From contig OX463856.1 in NCBI GenBank assembly GCA_949825065.1, forward strand, positions 14,569,238-14,633,237: DNA of 64,000 nt, read 5' to 3'. A program made the translations under genes and the position numbers. Source of the DNA: Odontocerum albicorne (lineage: Eukaryota; Arthropoda; Insecta; Trichoptera; Odontoceridae). Of the stretch, positions 23,274-33,273 are shown piece by piece (position 1 is the first letter of the stretch; the number at the start of each line of letters is the position of its first letter). The notes under the pieces were generated by a model, which searched no databases, was not told the DNA's origin, and saw only the letters and a list, made by a program, of their open reading frames with translations.

Positions 23274-23708
23274 AGGCGCGTTCTAACGGTTCAAGTTTAG
23301 TTAACCGATTAAAGTTGACCAACAAAAGTTGAATACAACTTGAATCAGTTTTTGTTCACACGTTTCAATAGAAACTGATTCAATAAACTGTTTCAATTTA
23401 ATTCAGTTAAAAAGGGCGTCGAAAGCATTTTCTCTTGCATCTTTATTTTTATATTTATCTAGTTGAAAGCGAACTTGACAATCAACTTCAAATAACATGT
23501 TCACACGTTTCAAGACAGGTTTCAACTTGAAAGCAAATGGCGGATGACTCATAACTTGAACGATAAAGTTTGACTGGGTCAATATTTTCTTGATCAACTA
23601 AAAAGTTGATCAACTCTATTGAAACAAAGGTTCTCACTACAGATTTCATTCAACTTTTGTTGATCAACTTTAATCGGTCAACTTAACTAGAACCGTGAGA
23701 ACGGGCCT
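23274..23708. mobile_element. PIF/Harbinger-like MITE with TTA target duplication
   Basis: A 435-bp element bounded by TTA at 23271-23273 and 23709-23711, the target duplication typical of PIF/Harbinger. Its inverted ends of about 60 bp begin AGGC(G/C)CGTTCTAACGG and include CCGATTAAAGTTGACCAACA and AAAGTTGAAT. Inside are many short TTGATCAAC and CAACTTGAA words, including a self-complementary pair at about 23590-23615. A minus-strand frame at 23403-23597 ends LDKYKNKDARENAFDALFN, which loosely recalls the MADF DNA-binding domain of Harbinger accessory proteins (YKxRxxRxxAWxEI). That link is weak. No transposase is present, so the element is non-autonomous. Confidence 0.8.
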
Positions 23709-23734
23709 TTAGAGTAGGCAAATATAACAAATCT

Positions 23735-24075
23735 GCACGCCTTTCTATCCATACACACAGCTCTCGCCTCGTCCACATCCATGCATGTTGTCATATATGC
23801 TCTACAAATTCTTATACATCTTACCTTTCTCTCAGTTAAAATTTCCATAACTATCTCATTCCACTTTTTCCTCGGCCTATCTCTTACTAGCTCTCGATTT
23901 ATTGCACACATTTATAAGTCTTTCGCAACTCATTCTCTTATTGTGACCAAACCATTTCAAATTCGTTACTTAATTCTACTACTAACATCCATCTACTCGT
24001 TTAATGAACAGTTAAACTTTATCCGATCATTTCTAACTCTATCAAACATTTCAATACCAAATATTATTCGCAAGG
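23735..24075 (-). mobile_element. LINE-A ORF2 C-terminus and 3' end
   Basis: The minus strand contains the order INRELVRDRPRKKWNEIVME, ILTERKVRC, CMDVDEARAVCMDRKACRF. In LINE-A this is GRPRKxW, then CMDVDEAxxxCxDRxxWR near the end of the protein. Upstream (23940-24075) a diverged WFGHxxR segment appears as the reverse of TGTGACCAAACCATTTC. Frame breaks and stops show it is dead. Confidence 0.75.
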
Positions 24076-25137
24076 TGTACATTTCTAGCAAAAACCTTTA
24101 TTAAAATTGACCAAATAAGTTACTTGTATTTCAAATAATAAATCAAACTCAAAATTAATTCATTGACCGAGAACGGTACCAACAATAATAGATCAGATAT
24201 TTTGGCAATCGGAATATTATTAATTCTACGACAGTCATGATGAAGATAAGTAGACTGACAGCCACTGAATCTTGTTAGTCAGTTGCTTTTCCGGAGATGG
24301 AGGAAGTCATTTGAAGAGATTCCATCTCTAGCGCATGTCAGATGTTTGTTATACGGGCACACCACGCCGAACGACATTGTTATGATGAATGGGCTTGGCA
24401 CTAACGAGGTCTTGGAACATGGGTATAAGCAAGTTTTTGTGTTTTACTTCTAGCTCCGTTAATCTGGTTAACTATTTATGTATGAGCCTTCGTTTAAGGC
24501 TCTTTCTTTATGCGCGTCATTTTTTAAATATGTTTTTTTTTCCATTTTATTGAACAAAAGAGGCATGGGTGCTTATATGTTTTTTTATGTCAAATATTTG
24601 ACATTAAGTTACTCTTTTGATATCAATATGGAAGCAAATCTATGACCCGAACTCTAATACTAATTTTTAACCTAAAACTTTTATTTAGCATTTAAGAGTT
24701 GGACACTTAAACGCTCCAAATTTATTTATTTATTTATTAACGCATTAAACGACACATATTGATGTCCTTTATACTCGAACAACATAGTACAACTTAAAAA
24801 AACAAAAGTTAATATTTGAATATCTTCCAAAAAAACAAGTGAAATAATATAATCATGTTATTCCCTTTAATGATATATGGTATATAGAAACTGGCACAAT
24901 TTTATATAAAATCCAACTTGAAATATTAATTTATTCAGCAAAAAAAGTTATGATTTAGTATTTAGTGTTAAGGTCAGTCCACCAATTCGGGCTTGGTTGA
25001 TGTATATTTGTCTTAATAATTACATTTTGTGTCGAAAATGTTCCTTCGATACTTAATAATAACTAATAAAAAAGGTAACTATTTCTAGGTTATTTCATAA
25101 CAGTGATTTATTAACTATTATAAAGATACATACAAAC
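24076..25137. other. AT-rich stretch; one hairpin
   Basis: No gene is recognised. A 7-bp hairpin GAGCCTT/AAGGCTC sits at about 24485-24503. TTTA repeats occur at 24721-24740. A GC-richer patch at 24280-24420 (GGAGATGGAGGAAGTC, GGGCACACCACGCCGAACG) has no open frame of note. Confidence 0.4.
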
Positions 25138-25210
25138 ATACATACCATCACGCCGTCTCGCTCTAGGCAAAAAGAAAAGTGCGCCAGACTTTCCTATTAC
25201 GAAACACATA
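25138..25210 (-). mobile_element. LINE-A 3' tail fragment
   Basis: ATACCATCACGCCGTCTCGC, TAGGCAAAAAGAAAAGTGCG and CCAGACTTTCCTATTAC are the reversed 3' tail of LINE-A. Only the terminal region remains, directly before a SINE-2 copy. Confidence 0.65.
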
Positions 25211-25214
25211 TGTT

Positions 25215-25340
25215 ATTTCGCCTCTTCTATGTCCATACGGCAAGCGGGTGCGCTAAGTTCGATTCTTGCCGAATTCAATTCCTGATTGTTTTTTAAACGT
25301 ATGAATTTATGTTTTCTCTAGTCTATATAAAAAAATTCAT
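25215..25340 (+). mobile_element. SINE-2 copy, decayed
   Basis: GGCAAGCGGGTGCGCTAAGT, TCGATTCTTGCCGAATTCAA and TGAATTTATGTTTTCTCTAG match the SINE-2 copy at 31195-31350 in order. The tRNA-derived A box is weak, and TTCGATTCTTG is a B-box-like remnant. Confidence 0.55.
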
Positions 25341-25397
25341 AAAAAAAAACACTATTTAATTAGAGCTAATGAGACTGTAGCAAACGAAACCTGTTGA

Positions 25398-25444
25398 TCG
25401 TCTTGGAATACTGATCGATGGGTCATCGATCGTTCCAAGATCGA
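25398..25444. other. Long imperfect hairpin
   Basis: Arms pair as TCGTCTTGGAA with TTCCAAGA(T)CGA and ATCGATG with CATCGAT, separated by a small internal bulge and closed by the loop GGT. About 20 base pairs form in 47 bases. It lies immediately upstream of the RTE-like insertion. It could be a MITE core, a transcribed hairpin or chance. Sequence alone does not decide. Confidence 0.5.
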
Positions 25445-25492
25445 ACATTAGATTTTATCTGACAACGTGTGCTTGATGAAGTGCAATAGCTT

Positions 25493-26076
25493 CTTCTCCC
25501 TGACTCCATCCCAACTCACTGTCTGCGAAGACTGTCGGGGTCAGCTCTCCTCGTCCTCAGGTTGTATGCTCTTCTATCCCGGACTACGTCCCCCAGGCCG
25601 TGCCTCTGCATCAGGTTATCTTTTTGCACCATCCATGAATTCTTTGGTCTTCCTCTGGTTGTTATTCGAGGAAGATCCATGGAGATTACCTGGTTCACAA
25701 TGTGATTGGGTGCTCTGCGTCCAACGTGCCCATACCATCTCAATCGCCTCTCCTCCATCTTACTGTTGATGTCTGTAACACCTAGGCTTCCACAAATGCG
25801 TGAGCTTTTTATTTTGTCTCTTAGGGACACACCAGCTGACCATCTTAGCATGCGCATTTCAGCAGTTTCTATTTGCCTGGAGTAAGAGTTATACATCGTC
25901 CAGCATTCGGAGCCATAGAGGAGTGCGGGTCTGACAATCGTTTGGTATACTTTTCCTTTTAACTTTACTGGCATTTTCGGATCACATACGAGTAGAACTC
26001 CCGTCATTGATCTAAACTTCATCCATCCCACACTAATTCTATGTGTTACATCTGCTGCACATCCTCCATCGCTATG
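25493..26076 (-). mobile_element. RTE-like LINE, 5'-truncated, flanked by target-site duplication
   Basis: The fragment lies between near-identical direct repeats GATGAAGTGCAATAGCTT (25475-25492) and GATGAGTGCAATAGCTT (26077-26093), one base different in length. That is the signature of target-primed insertion. It holds the last 170 or so residues of the retrotransposon protein. Five-prime truncation is normal for LINEs. Target repeats still this similar suggest this is one of the younger insertions here. Confidence 0.85.
25516..26031 (-). pseudogene. C-terminal fragment of LINE reverse transcriptase (RTE-like)
   Basis: An uninterrupted 171-residue frame. Its order is GVLLVCDPKMPVKLKGKVYQ, TIVRPALLYGSECW, ETAEMRMLRWSAGVSLRDKI, RLRWYGHVGRR, RGRPKNSW and RRADPDSLRRQ at the end. 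This is the well-known C-terminal tail that follows the reverse-transcriptase palm in RTE/BovB-like LINE proteins. The endonuclease and catalytic reverse-transcriptase motifs (including YADD) are absent because of 5' truncation, so it has no enzymatic role. The clade assignment is from memory of the motif order and is uncertain. The Met at 26031 is internal, not a real start. Confidence 0.85.
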
Positions 26077-26389
26077 GATGAGTGCAATAGCTTGAATACT
26101 ATAAAACCATTACATACACAGGCGTCCTCTATCCGCAAGATTGCTGACAATTATGTTCGATCAGGAGGGATATACAGTCTATAGTATGGTACTGTTAAAT
26201 ATTATGCTTTACTTTTGAAGTGTATTGTACTGTAATATTTCTGAGTAACGCAGAAAAATGATGATTGTAATCATAAAATAAGCCCTCTTGGATGATCGAT
26301 TACCCCGAATAAACTGTGTGACATAGCGGCAGGTGATGATTGTGATGATGATAATTTTCAATATGCATTAAAACACATATTCTTGAGCT

Positions 26390-26975
26390 CGACTGTATCA
26401 AAATCTGCCAAGATGATAATCCTCAAAAGTATTTTAGCACTTAATTTGATGTATGAGTGTGAAATGTGGAGTGGATCAAGACCAAAAAGAGCCAAATAAA
26501 CGCTGTAGAAATGCGTGCTCTTAGAAGACTACATAGGTTAACTATTTTATTTATTTATTATTTTTTTCAAAACAGGCTTAGCCCAATTACTTTGAAAAAT
26601 ACAAGACATATTAAAAAAGAAGAAAAATTACATAGAAAAAAATAAAAAATTATATAAAATAAAAAATAATGTATATGCATTCATACGAGTATATACACAC
26701 AAACCTATGATACACATATATTCACAGTCACTTAAGTACGTTGACGAGTGCTTTCTAACGCACTCAATCTAAGAAGAAAATTTACTATGTATGATAGAGT
26801 ACTTTTTATTTAAAAAAAAAAGGAAATGTAAAAAGCCATACGAATCTTAGGAGCTGTATGAGTATGTGTATGAATGTAAGGCGAAAGATGTGTGTGGAGA
26901 TAGGAAAGTCTGGCGCTTATTCCTTTCTGACTACCCCGTTAGGAGGACGGTGTGATAGCAAGTATGTATGTGTGT
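26390..26975 (+). mobile_element. LINE-A fragments interrupted by AT-rich DNA
   Basis: At 26440-26520 the translation has LMYECEMW and QINAVEMRALRRLHRL, the LMYGSETW and xINAVEMRxLRR region of LINE-A. At 26845-26975 the 3' end appears: CMSMCMNVRRKMCVEIGKSG in a shifted frame, then a CTGACTACCCCG-type tail. Between them (26530-26830) lies a TTTA-rich tail-like segment with CAGGCTTAGCCCAATT, followed by AT-rich filler. An insertion probably split one older LINE-A copy. Confidence 0.6.
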
Positions 26976-27099
26976 GCTATAATATATTTTTATTTAAGTA
27001 TTATTTTATTTACCGTGTACCATTGAATACTCTTAAGTGTAATGCTAAGTCGTCAATGGGGAAATGACATCCCTGCAGTTATCTTATGAGCTCTGTTTA

Positions 27100-27190
27100 T
27101 TTCCATAAAGAAAATTATATCACCGGGAATGGAATCGAATATCAGGGTTACAAGACAGTTATTCTACCAACTAGGTTATGTGCAGGCTAT
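27100..27190 (-). mobile_element. SINE head (tRNA-like), fragment
   Basis: The reversed sequence gives an A-box-like TAACCTAGTTGG with GTAGAAT, and a B-box-like CGATTCCATTCCC. Such heads match SINE-1, but the body is not recognisable. The absence of a foldable full tRNA argues against a tRNA gene. Confidence 0.5.
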
Positions 27191-27828
27191 ACTGTGGGAG
27201 TGAGTAGTACATTAAAATACTCCACTTTAATCCCCCTACCACCCACAATGTTATCTCAACTTACTTTATGTACCCTAGATATAAATTTATTTATTTGTTT
27301 AAGGTCGATTTCGATCATTAACATTTTTTACAAAATACAATAAGAATTGATAGAACAAGATGTTGTTATATAGATTTAATAGCGAAACTCTGACAATATC
27401 ACGAAATATAATTTACAGGGAAAAATAAGTATATAAGTTCTATTGTACACAATAGTCAAGACTTAAAAGGAACAGGCCGTATTCATGCGTCAAACCAAGA
27501 AACTATGTAACTATGAAATATCTATATTATATACATATATATATAAATATCTATATATATATAAATATCTATATTATAGAAAGTAACTATGAAATATCTA
27601 TATTATATACATGGCTAAACCATACAGATAGCCAACCTCTCTCAGAAGTGGGCTAAACTCAAATAATGTTGCCAGACAAAATTCACAAACAAACGACATG
27701 TGGAGAACTACATTTCAAAATTCATGATAACATTTTATTGCTTTGTGGCTCTACATTCGATACGAATGGCGGGTTTATCCGAAATATATCATTTACCTTT
27801 ATTGAAATGGAAAACAATTTTGTTATAA
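27190..27828. other. AT-rich stretch with ATATCTATA simple repeat
   Basis: At 27518-27612 the segment AACTATGAAATATCTATATT occurs twice around an (AT)-rich core with TAAATATCTATATATA repeats. No gene is present. Confidence 0.5.
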
Positions 27829-28009
27829 CTGTACTCTATCATACATTGCCAAACAGTACTCTATCATGCATTGCCTAACTGTACTCTATCACGCATTGCC
27901 AAACTGTACTCTATCACGCATTGCCAAACTGTACTCTATCACGCATTGCCAAACTGTACTTTATCATGCATTGCCAAACTGTACTCCATCACGCATTGCC
28001 AAACTGTAT
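27829..28009 (+). repeat. Tandem repeat, about seven copies of a 25-bp unit
   Basis: The unit is GCCAAACTGTACTCTATCAC plus GCATT. Copies vary at a few positions (ACGCATT or ATGCATT, one ATACATT, one CTCCATC). The array is open in two reading frames, giving repetitive peptides. I consider that incidental, because the period of 25 is not a multiple of three and flanking sequence is not coding. Confidence 0.92.
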
Positions 28010-28434
28010 ATACTCGGATATCAAATAATGGTTCATAACACCAAAAAAGCAAGGACAGCTCGGATACTTAAAACTGCCCTTACATAGGTTGATTTTATTG
28101 GTCATGGATAGTAATTACTGTTTTACTTTACAGCAATCGCTAATTAAGTTTTATTGAGTACAAAAACAAGTTTCGAGGAGAATATAACCACAAAAACTCC
28201 TCACACACCTTCTTGGAAATCACATTTCGTTTACTTTTATTTTACTTTCTGAAAGACGACCAATTAAATTTTAAGCGTATCATCGTCAAATTATAGGATT
28301 CGCTGTAATTTTACAAATAAAATAATTATTATGTGATGTGTAATTTCGTACTTCGATGATTAAGGCCATTATAAAAATAAACCTAAATTGAAACTTATTT
28401 AATTTCATATTCATTATTTTATGTACATTGTTAA
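28010..28434. other. AT-rich stretch without a recognisable gene
   Basis: Nothing identifiable is present between the tandem array and the LINE-B fragment. Confidence 0.4.
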
Positions 28435-28985
28435 AAATGGTACATCTTGCGAGTTTATTGCTATACAGCAATTTTTCCTACCAACCAGTTTATCTTGGAT
28501 ACATTAAATTATTCAATTTATGGCAGATTTTATGAAAAAAAAATACATGAATTTCAGTAAAAAATTACGTATTTATATAACATACTACTATATATCAATA
28601 ATGGCAGAACTGGAGGAAATTGATGCATTCAAAGATAGGAAGGGAAGCAAAGGAAAACTAAGATGAAGATCAAAGAGATGCCTTTTAAACGTAAATTAAG
28701 ATGGCGCATATCTGATAAATCTTGGAAGTTCGTTCCACATTCGCGCCATAAACCGATAAAGAGAATGTGTAAAATGTAGTGTGATGTGTTTGTGTGCAAA
28801 AAAGTGCCTCATCGTCTGATTGAAGAGTGCGTCTGTTTTCTGAAAGAAACTATAATTTTTCGCGATGATATGAAGGAGAATTGGGATTGTAAAGCACGTA
28901 AAATAATGTTAATATAATGTGAAAATTCCTTCACTTAAGCTTGACGTTTATTTCGAAACGTTAACACGTGGTCATATTTCTTTAG
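28435..28985 (-). mobile_element. LINE-B ORF2 C-terminus and 3' end
   Basis: On the minus strand the translation contains FMARMWNELPRFIRYAPS, then FTFKRHL, matching the common CR1/Jockey-like ending RxWNxLPxxIRxAPSLxxFKxxLK. Upstream of it a more decayed stretch corresponds to LPExGRSLRSGDD in the sister copy. The 3' UTR runs to 28435 and ends with the GAAAAATTGCTGTATAGCAA segment equivalent to the SINE-1 tail. The sister copy at 39145-39945 aligns along its whole length, apart from the SINE inserted in that copy. Confidence 0.75.
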
Positions 28986-29892
28986 GTTAAATTCGTGACA
29001 CAAAATGACATTTATATACAAGAGTTTAATGTTTGGTATGTAATGGACTTGGACCATACATGCCTATTTCGGATTTTTTTTTGGTTTTAGTACCACCAAG
29101 TCTCAATTTTGACATTTTTATGTCTTTAAGCCGACAAAGCGGTAATTTGGTGTGGGTGTGGACTGAAAAACTCACCCTCCTATTGGTGGGGTGTGTTTTG
29201 ATTGGAAGAATATTATGAGATGAGCTCAGATCATTTGATAACTTTTCTCTAAACCTTTTTTATTCCATTATTCCATACTCTTTTGAGAAATTTTGTGAAT
29301 TTTAGTCAAGTTGATACAAATGAAATCAACAGTCTCAATCTTTTCGGCAAGAAACTATAAATGCTTTATGCATTTTGGATAATAGTAAAATAGTCATATC
29401 TCTAGCACAAAAACAAAAATAATATAGTTAGTTGTTTAAACAACGATTTGATTTCTGGATTCATGATGGTTTCTCGTTCTTCTTGCAATTACTAGGTGAC
29501 CACATATTCCCTCAAAGTTCTGACAGTCTTGACAAAATAAATGCGGGGCAGTCTTTTAGTTTGTTTATATCACGGTTGATAATATGGTCAAGTCTCGTGG
29601 TAGGGCTAAGGCCACCATTCCTACACGCGATGTGCACTTGCCAATAATTACTACCAGCACGAAGAGATTTTTATGTTGGACAGTCTTAAACCTCAGGCGT
29701 TTAGACGCTTGTTGCGGTATCCATCATTTGGAAACATCAACATAAAACCGAATGAATTAAAATTATTTAAATACGAGTATTTTAATACACTTATTATATA
29801 ATAACTATTATGGATTTACATGAACAACTGGTCACCGCAAATTTAAAGACGTTACAATACACTTAGATATTAAATATTGGTCACTCTTAGAG
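28986..29892. other. Stretch without a recognised gene
   Basis: A 71-codon plus-strand frame at 29432-29647 and a 61-codon frame at 29033-29218 contain no motif I can name. The opposite strand near 29560-29650 reads WQVHIACRNGGLSPTTRLDH, which I could not place. It may be an unrecognised transposon fragment. Confidence 0.35.
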
Positions 29893-30121
29893 GACAACTA
29901 GAACTGATACAAGACGCGTTGTTTCGTTTTATTCTGAATATCGCACGGTTATCAAGTTTCTTTCAAATGAAGGGATACCACGGTAGAAATTAAGAATGAT
30001 ATTTTGTAGTAGATAGAATCTAAAAATCTACTTTTGAAAGAATTGTGACAACCGTGTTATGTTCAATTTAAACATTTCAGAATGTAACGAAACGACGCGT
30101 TTTCTGTCGACCTTAGTTGGC
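29893..30121. mobile_element. MITE with 80-bp inverted ends
   Basis: Ends begin G(A/C)CAACTA. The inverted arms share ACGCGT(T/C)GTTTCGTTT(T/A) with ATTCTGAA, then CACGGTT(A/G)TCA and TTCTTTCAAA. The total length of 229 bp leaves a short central spacer. I find no clear target duplication and no coding frame. The superfamily is undetermined. Confidence 0.75.
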
Positions 30122-30459
30122 ATTCTACTGAGGGTAGAAGTATCAAATTTCAACTGAAACAATTTCTGACTATGCGGTGGGCGTGGTCAACGTTGTAACT
30201 GTCCATACACTATTTAACTTGTTCAGGCCAGAAATTTGTGGACAATAGTGGTAGCTACACATTTGATTAATTATTTAAGAAACACATTGAGTTCCTTTTC
30301 ACTAAATAGCAAATTTTAGGTAAGTCTAGACTCGGGGCCATATTCTTTCTTCTTATCTTATTCCATTGTTTTAGGTAAGCCCTTCTGGTTTTAAGAATAT
30401 TATGGCTGTTTCCACTAGTTTGAAATGTTTTTCAGGTTTAATGAAAGTATTCAGTTATG

Positions 30460-30533
30460 TTTTTGACATCCCCCTGAAGATGAAGGTTGCAACGTGATTG
30501 AAACGTTGACCATTATTTAAGTCAATTTAACAC
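30460..30533 (+). mobile_element. Foldback element A, single arm
   Basis: TTTTTGACATCCCCCTGAAG, ATGAAGGTTGCAACGTGA, TTGAAACGTTGACC and AAGTCAATTTAACA form one arm of the family at 4382 and 22554. A much decayed left arm may lie at 30400-30455 (ATGGCTGTTTCCACTAGT). Confidence 0.65.
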
Positions 30534-30539
30534 CCCCTC

Positions 30540-31190
30540 AACTTCTAAAAAAGTTTTAAACTGGTATATTAGTACATATGTTATTTATTTAGTGTTTGTT
30601 TATTTTTCAACATGTTTCATTAGGTATCCAAAAAAATCAAAGAAAATATTTCAATATTATCAAACAGATCTTTCTTGTGGAATTCTGAGATAAAAATTCT
30701 CAGGAAAAAAATAATTATGATTTTGGTCACAGTATATTTAGGCGTGCGAGTGCCCATTAGTGTTCCTGCCGCCATCTCTGAGGCAACATGTTAATTGCGA
30801 GCAATTATAACCTTTCCCAATATGCGAGCGGTATTGCTGCCTTACACCAGGTGAAATGCGCAGCCCTCCGCTGAGAAAAATATCTGCAAAGTTTGATCCA
30901 TTATAAATGGATTTTCAATCGCAGGATAAGATGGTAAAATATTTACTTCAACACAGTCCTAAACGAACTACAAAATAAATGCCAATAAACCTAAATAAAG
31001 ATAATGAATTAAATATCGTTGGCAATAGGTGTTAAATATACAATAGCCTAATGGTTACAGTCGCTATTTTCTAAAAACTACACTCTGTAAATTTCTACAC
31101 AATGTTTTTGCTCATTTTCATCTCTTCAAACATGGAATCCCGTCTAATCAAAATTTTATACATATAGAGCGCTCTTGATGTATTTGCACT
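30540..31190. other. Stretch without a recognised gene
   Basis: A GC-richer patch at 30740-30890 (GGCGTGCGAGTGCCCATTAG and CTGCCGCCATCTC) stands out by composition, but I found no open frame or repeat partner in the window. Confidence 0.35.
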
Positions 31191-31194
31191 TTTC

Positions 31195-31350
31195 GGCGGT
31201 CGTGGTTTAGCGATTAACATTTATGGTAAGCAAGCGGGCGCCCTGGGTTTCTGTCGGATTTACTTTGCACTATTTTTATTCTTAGACCATTTTACTCGTG
31301 AATTTATGTTTTTCTGTTGCTTATATGCTGCTTATAATAAATTGTTATAG
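31195..31350 (+). mobile_element. SINE-2 copy, near complete
   Basis: A tRNA-like head begins GGTCGTGGTTTAGCGATTAA, with GGCGCCCTGGGTTTCTGTC where the B box would be (decayed). The tail is GTTTTTCTGTTGCTTATATG, CTGCTTATAATAAATTGTTA and TAGCGC. The 41030-41200 copy matches in reverse. The tail abuts the broken end of the mariner pseudogene. Confidence 0.65.
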
Positions 31351-31923
31351 CGCTATTAAGTGACGCACAAAAGTGCTTTTAAAAGACACCAAAAAATCCT
31401 TCAGTTTTGGGAATAAATGAAAATCTCTTGTTGCCAAGTCAGGGCTGTAAGGAGGATGCCCAAAAATTTCCCACTTAAGACGTTGAAGGTCTCGCTGCGT
31501 TCGTGCTGATGCATGAGGCCGCACATTGTCATGAATCAAAACCACCTTTCCCGACAACATTCCACGTCTCTTGTTTTGGATGGCGCGTCTAAGTCGTTGA
31601 AGAGTTTCACAATAGACCTCTGAGTTTATTGTGTGTCCTCTAGGCATACACTCCACGTGGATCAAGCACTTTCGGTTCCCAAAACTATTGCCATCATTTT
31701 TCTAGTGTTGAGTTCCGGTTTTTCTTTTCTGAGCACACATTTTTTTGTAGCCAAGGTGCTCTGTCACTATTTCATGTAAGAGCGATCGTGAAATTTGTGG
31801 GAAAGATTCATGTACTGTGCTTAAAGTTGCCTATAAATTTCGATAGGTCGAACATTTTGTGCATTCAGAAAATGAATAACTACGCACTTCACATTTGGCG
31901 GGATTTTCGATAGGCGCAGCCAT
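31345..31923 (-). pseudogene. Mariner transposase (DD34D type), deleted and broken
   Basis: From the ATG at 31921-31923 the minus strand encodes a mariner N-terminal helix-turn-helix across a frame change: MAAPIENPAKCEVR, then VIHFLNAQNVRPIEIYRQL. It continues SRSLLHEIVTEHLGYKKMCA and jumps to KNDGNSFGNRK, then VECMPRGHTIN. The catalytic core follows: LRRAIQNKRRGMLSGKVVLI with HDNVRPHA (second Asp) and HPPYSPDLATRDFHLFP (third Asp). The region holding the first catalytic Asp is missing, and the C-terminus ends abruptly beside a SINE. It is a different mariner lineage from the 2-kb copy. TIRs were not identified. Confidence 0.88.
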
Positions 31924-32149
31924 TTTGAAAGGTTACAGAACAATGACTCACGACCGTTCAGCAACAAAACTCGACTCCCACTGAAGCGAGGGAAGGAGCT
32001 AACTGGTGCGCATATGATCGTGGTGGTGAGGGATCGGCGCAGGGCATGGTGCACAATCGTTTTTTTATTTTCTGTACGCGCCTAGAAATTTGCGAAAAAA
32101 CAACAGGTTATATAATTTAGACTCACAATTTTAATGGATCTGGGTTTTT

Positions 32150-32400
32150 TGCCTTTCATTTGTCATATATATGTATGTATTTGTTTTGTAAGTTTTTCAG
32201 AACTCATTTTCTTGATATGTCCAAAACATTTCAAGACTACATTTTTAATTTTACTTATAAAATTTGTCACCAATCTGGTAATTCCTTTCTCTCAATTATA
32301 TGTTGTATTATCTGATATTCTTAGCAACACATACACATGTATTCAGCTCCTATCACTCTTCCTTAATGACCTGGCCTCACTATCTAACATCAAGGTAGGC
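32150..32400 (-). mobile_element. LINE-A fragment
   Basis: Reversed, GTCTTGAAATGTTTTGGACA with TATCAAGAAAATGAG is a decayed WFGHxxRMNE segment, and GATGTTAGATAGTGAGGCCA with TTAAGGAAGAG is a decayed LKxxVLxxMxxS segment. The end at 32395 has no clear tail. Confidence 0.5.
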
Positions 32401-33273
32401 CACTAGCACACAGCTGTATTTAAAAAAAATTATTAAGTAAAACTAAATAAATTGATCCAAATGATAAAAACGATTCGTATAATGGATTCATTTTCCAATT
32501 CTTTCTCAATGTGGTTTTTTTTATCATCGACGGTTTATTTTTTATTCAAATAATCTGACAAATAATAGTTACACTATGGATTATGCAAAATACCATAGTT
32601 AATTTGTATATTTTTAAGATATTCATAACTAAGTTTTATTGATATATTTTGGTTTTAAAGCATTTATTGGCTATCTGAGAACATAAACAGCTTTGCAACT
32701 TGGCGATTTATATTTGTCACGCCATCCTAAATCGGAGACGAACAAAAGCCGTGACTGATTTTCCCATTAAACATTAACACGTTTTATTTTACTTCAGAAG
32801 CTTGTCGGATCAAATATATAATATGAAATATATTAATGGCTTTATTTAATAGCTTTTACAATCCTTTGTGATTTATAGAATATTTTATTATTCTTTAGAT
32901 TGTTTTTTATGTAAAAATACTCAAAGTAAAGATAAGCTTTCTCGTTTTATTCTCTGTAAAAAAAAATGATTAACATCTTCATAACAAAAATTATCAAATG
33001 TTTAAAAATTCCTACTGTTAAAAATTTTATTATTTTGAAGTCAAAAATTTAAACCTATATTATTTTTTCCAGATATTTTCGATAATTTTCCGATTTTATT
33101 CAATCGTTTGGATGGTTAAGAACTAAATTGCACGTGTTTGCAATACTACCACCTAATTTAAGATATATTTTATCGTAATTATTTCTTTATTTTGAACCAC
33201 GTGCTTTATCCCTAAATATTCTACTGTTCAACATTTTACTACATTCATTCGTATGATACTCCTCAATTTATAC
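32401..33273. other. AT-rich stretch without a recognisable gene
   Basis: Homopolymer-rich AT DNA with no repeat family or motif. The last eight bases (33266-33273) are the left copy of the hAT target duplication. Confidence 0.45.

Noticed and set aside
23403..23597. A functional MADF-domain gene
   Set aside because: The similarity is limited to about 20 residues, the frame lies entirely inside a MITE, and there is no promoter or splice context.
25467..25769. 100-codon plus-strand open frame
   Set aside because: It is the antisense shadow of the RTE-like reverse-transcriptase fragment.
27666..28087. Two repetitive frames (HALPNCTL-type peptides)
   Set aside because: They come from the 25-bp tandem array, whose period shifts frame at every unit.
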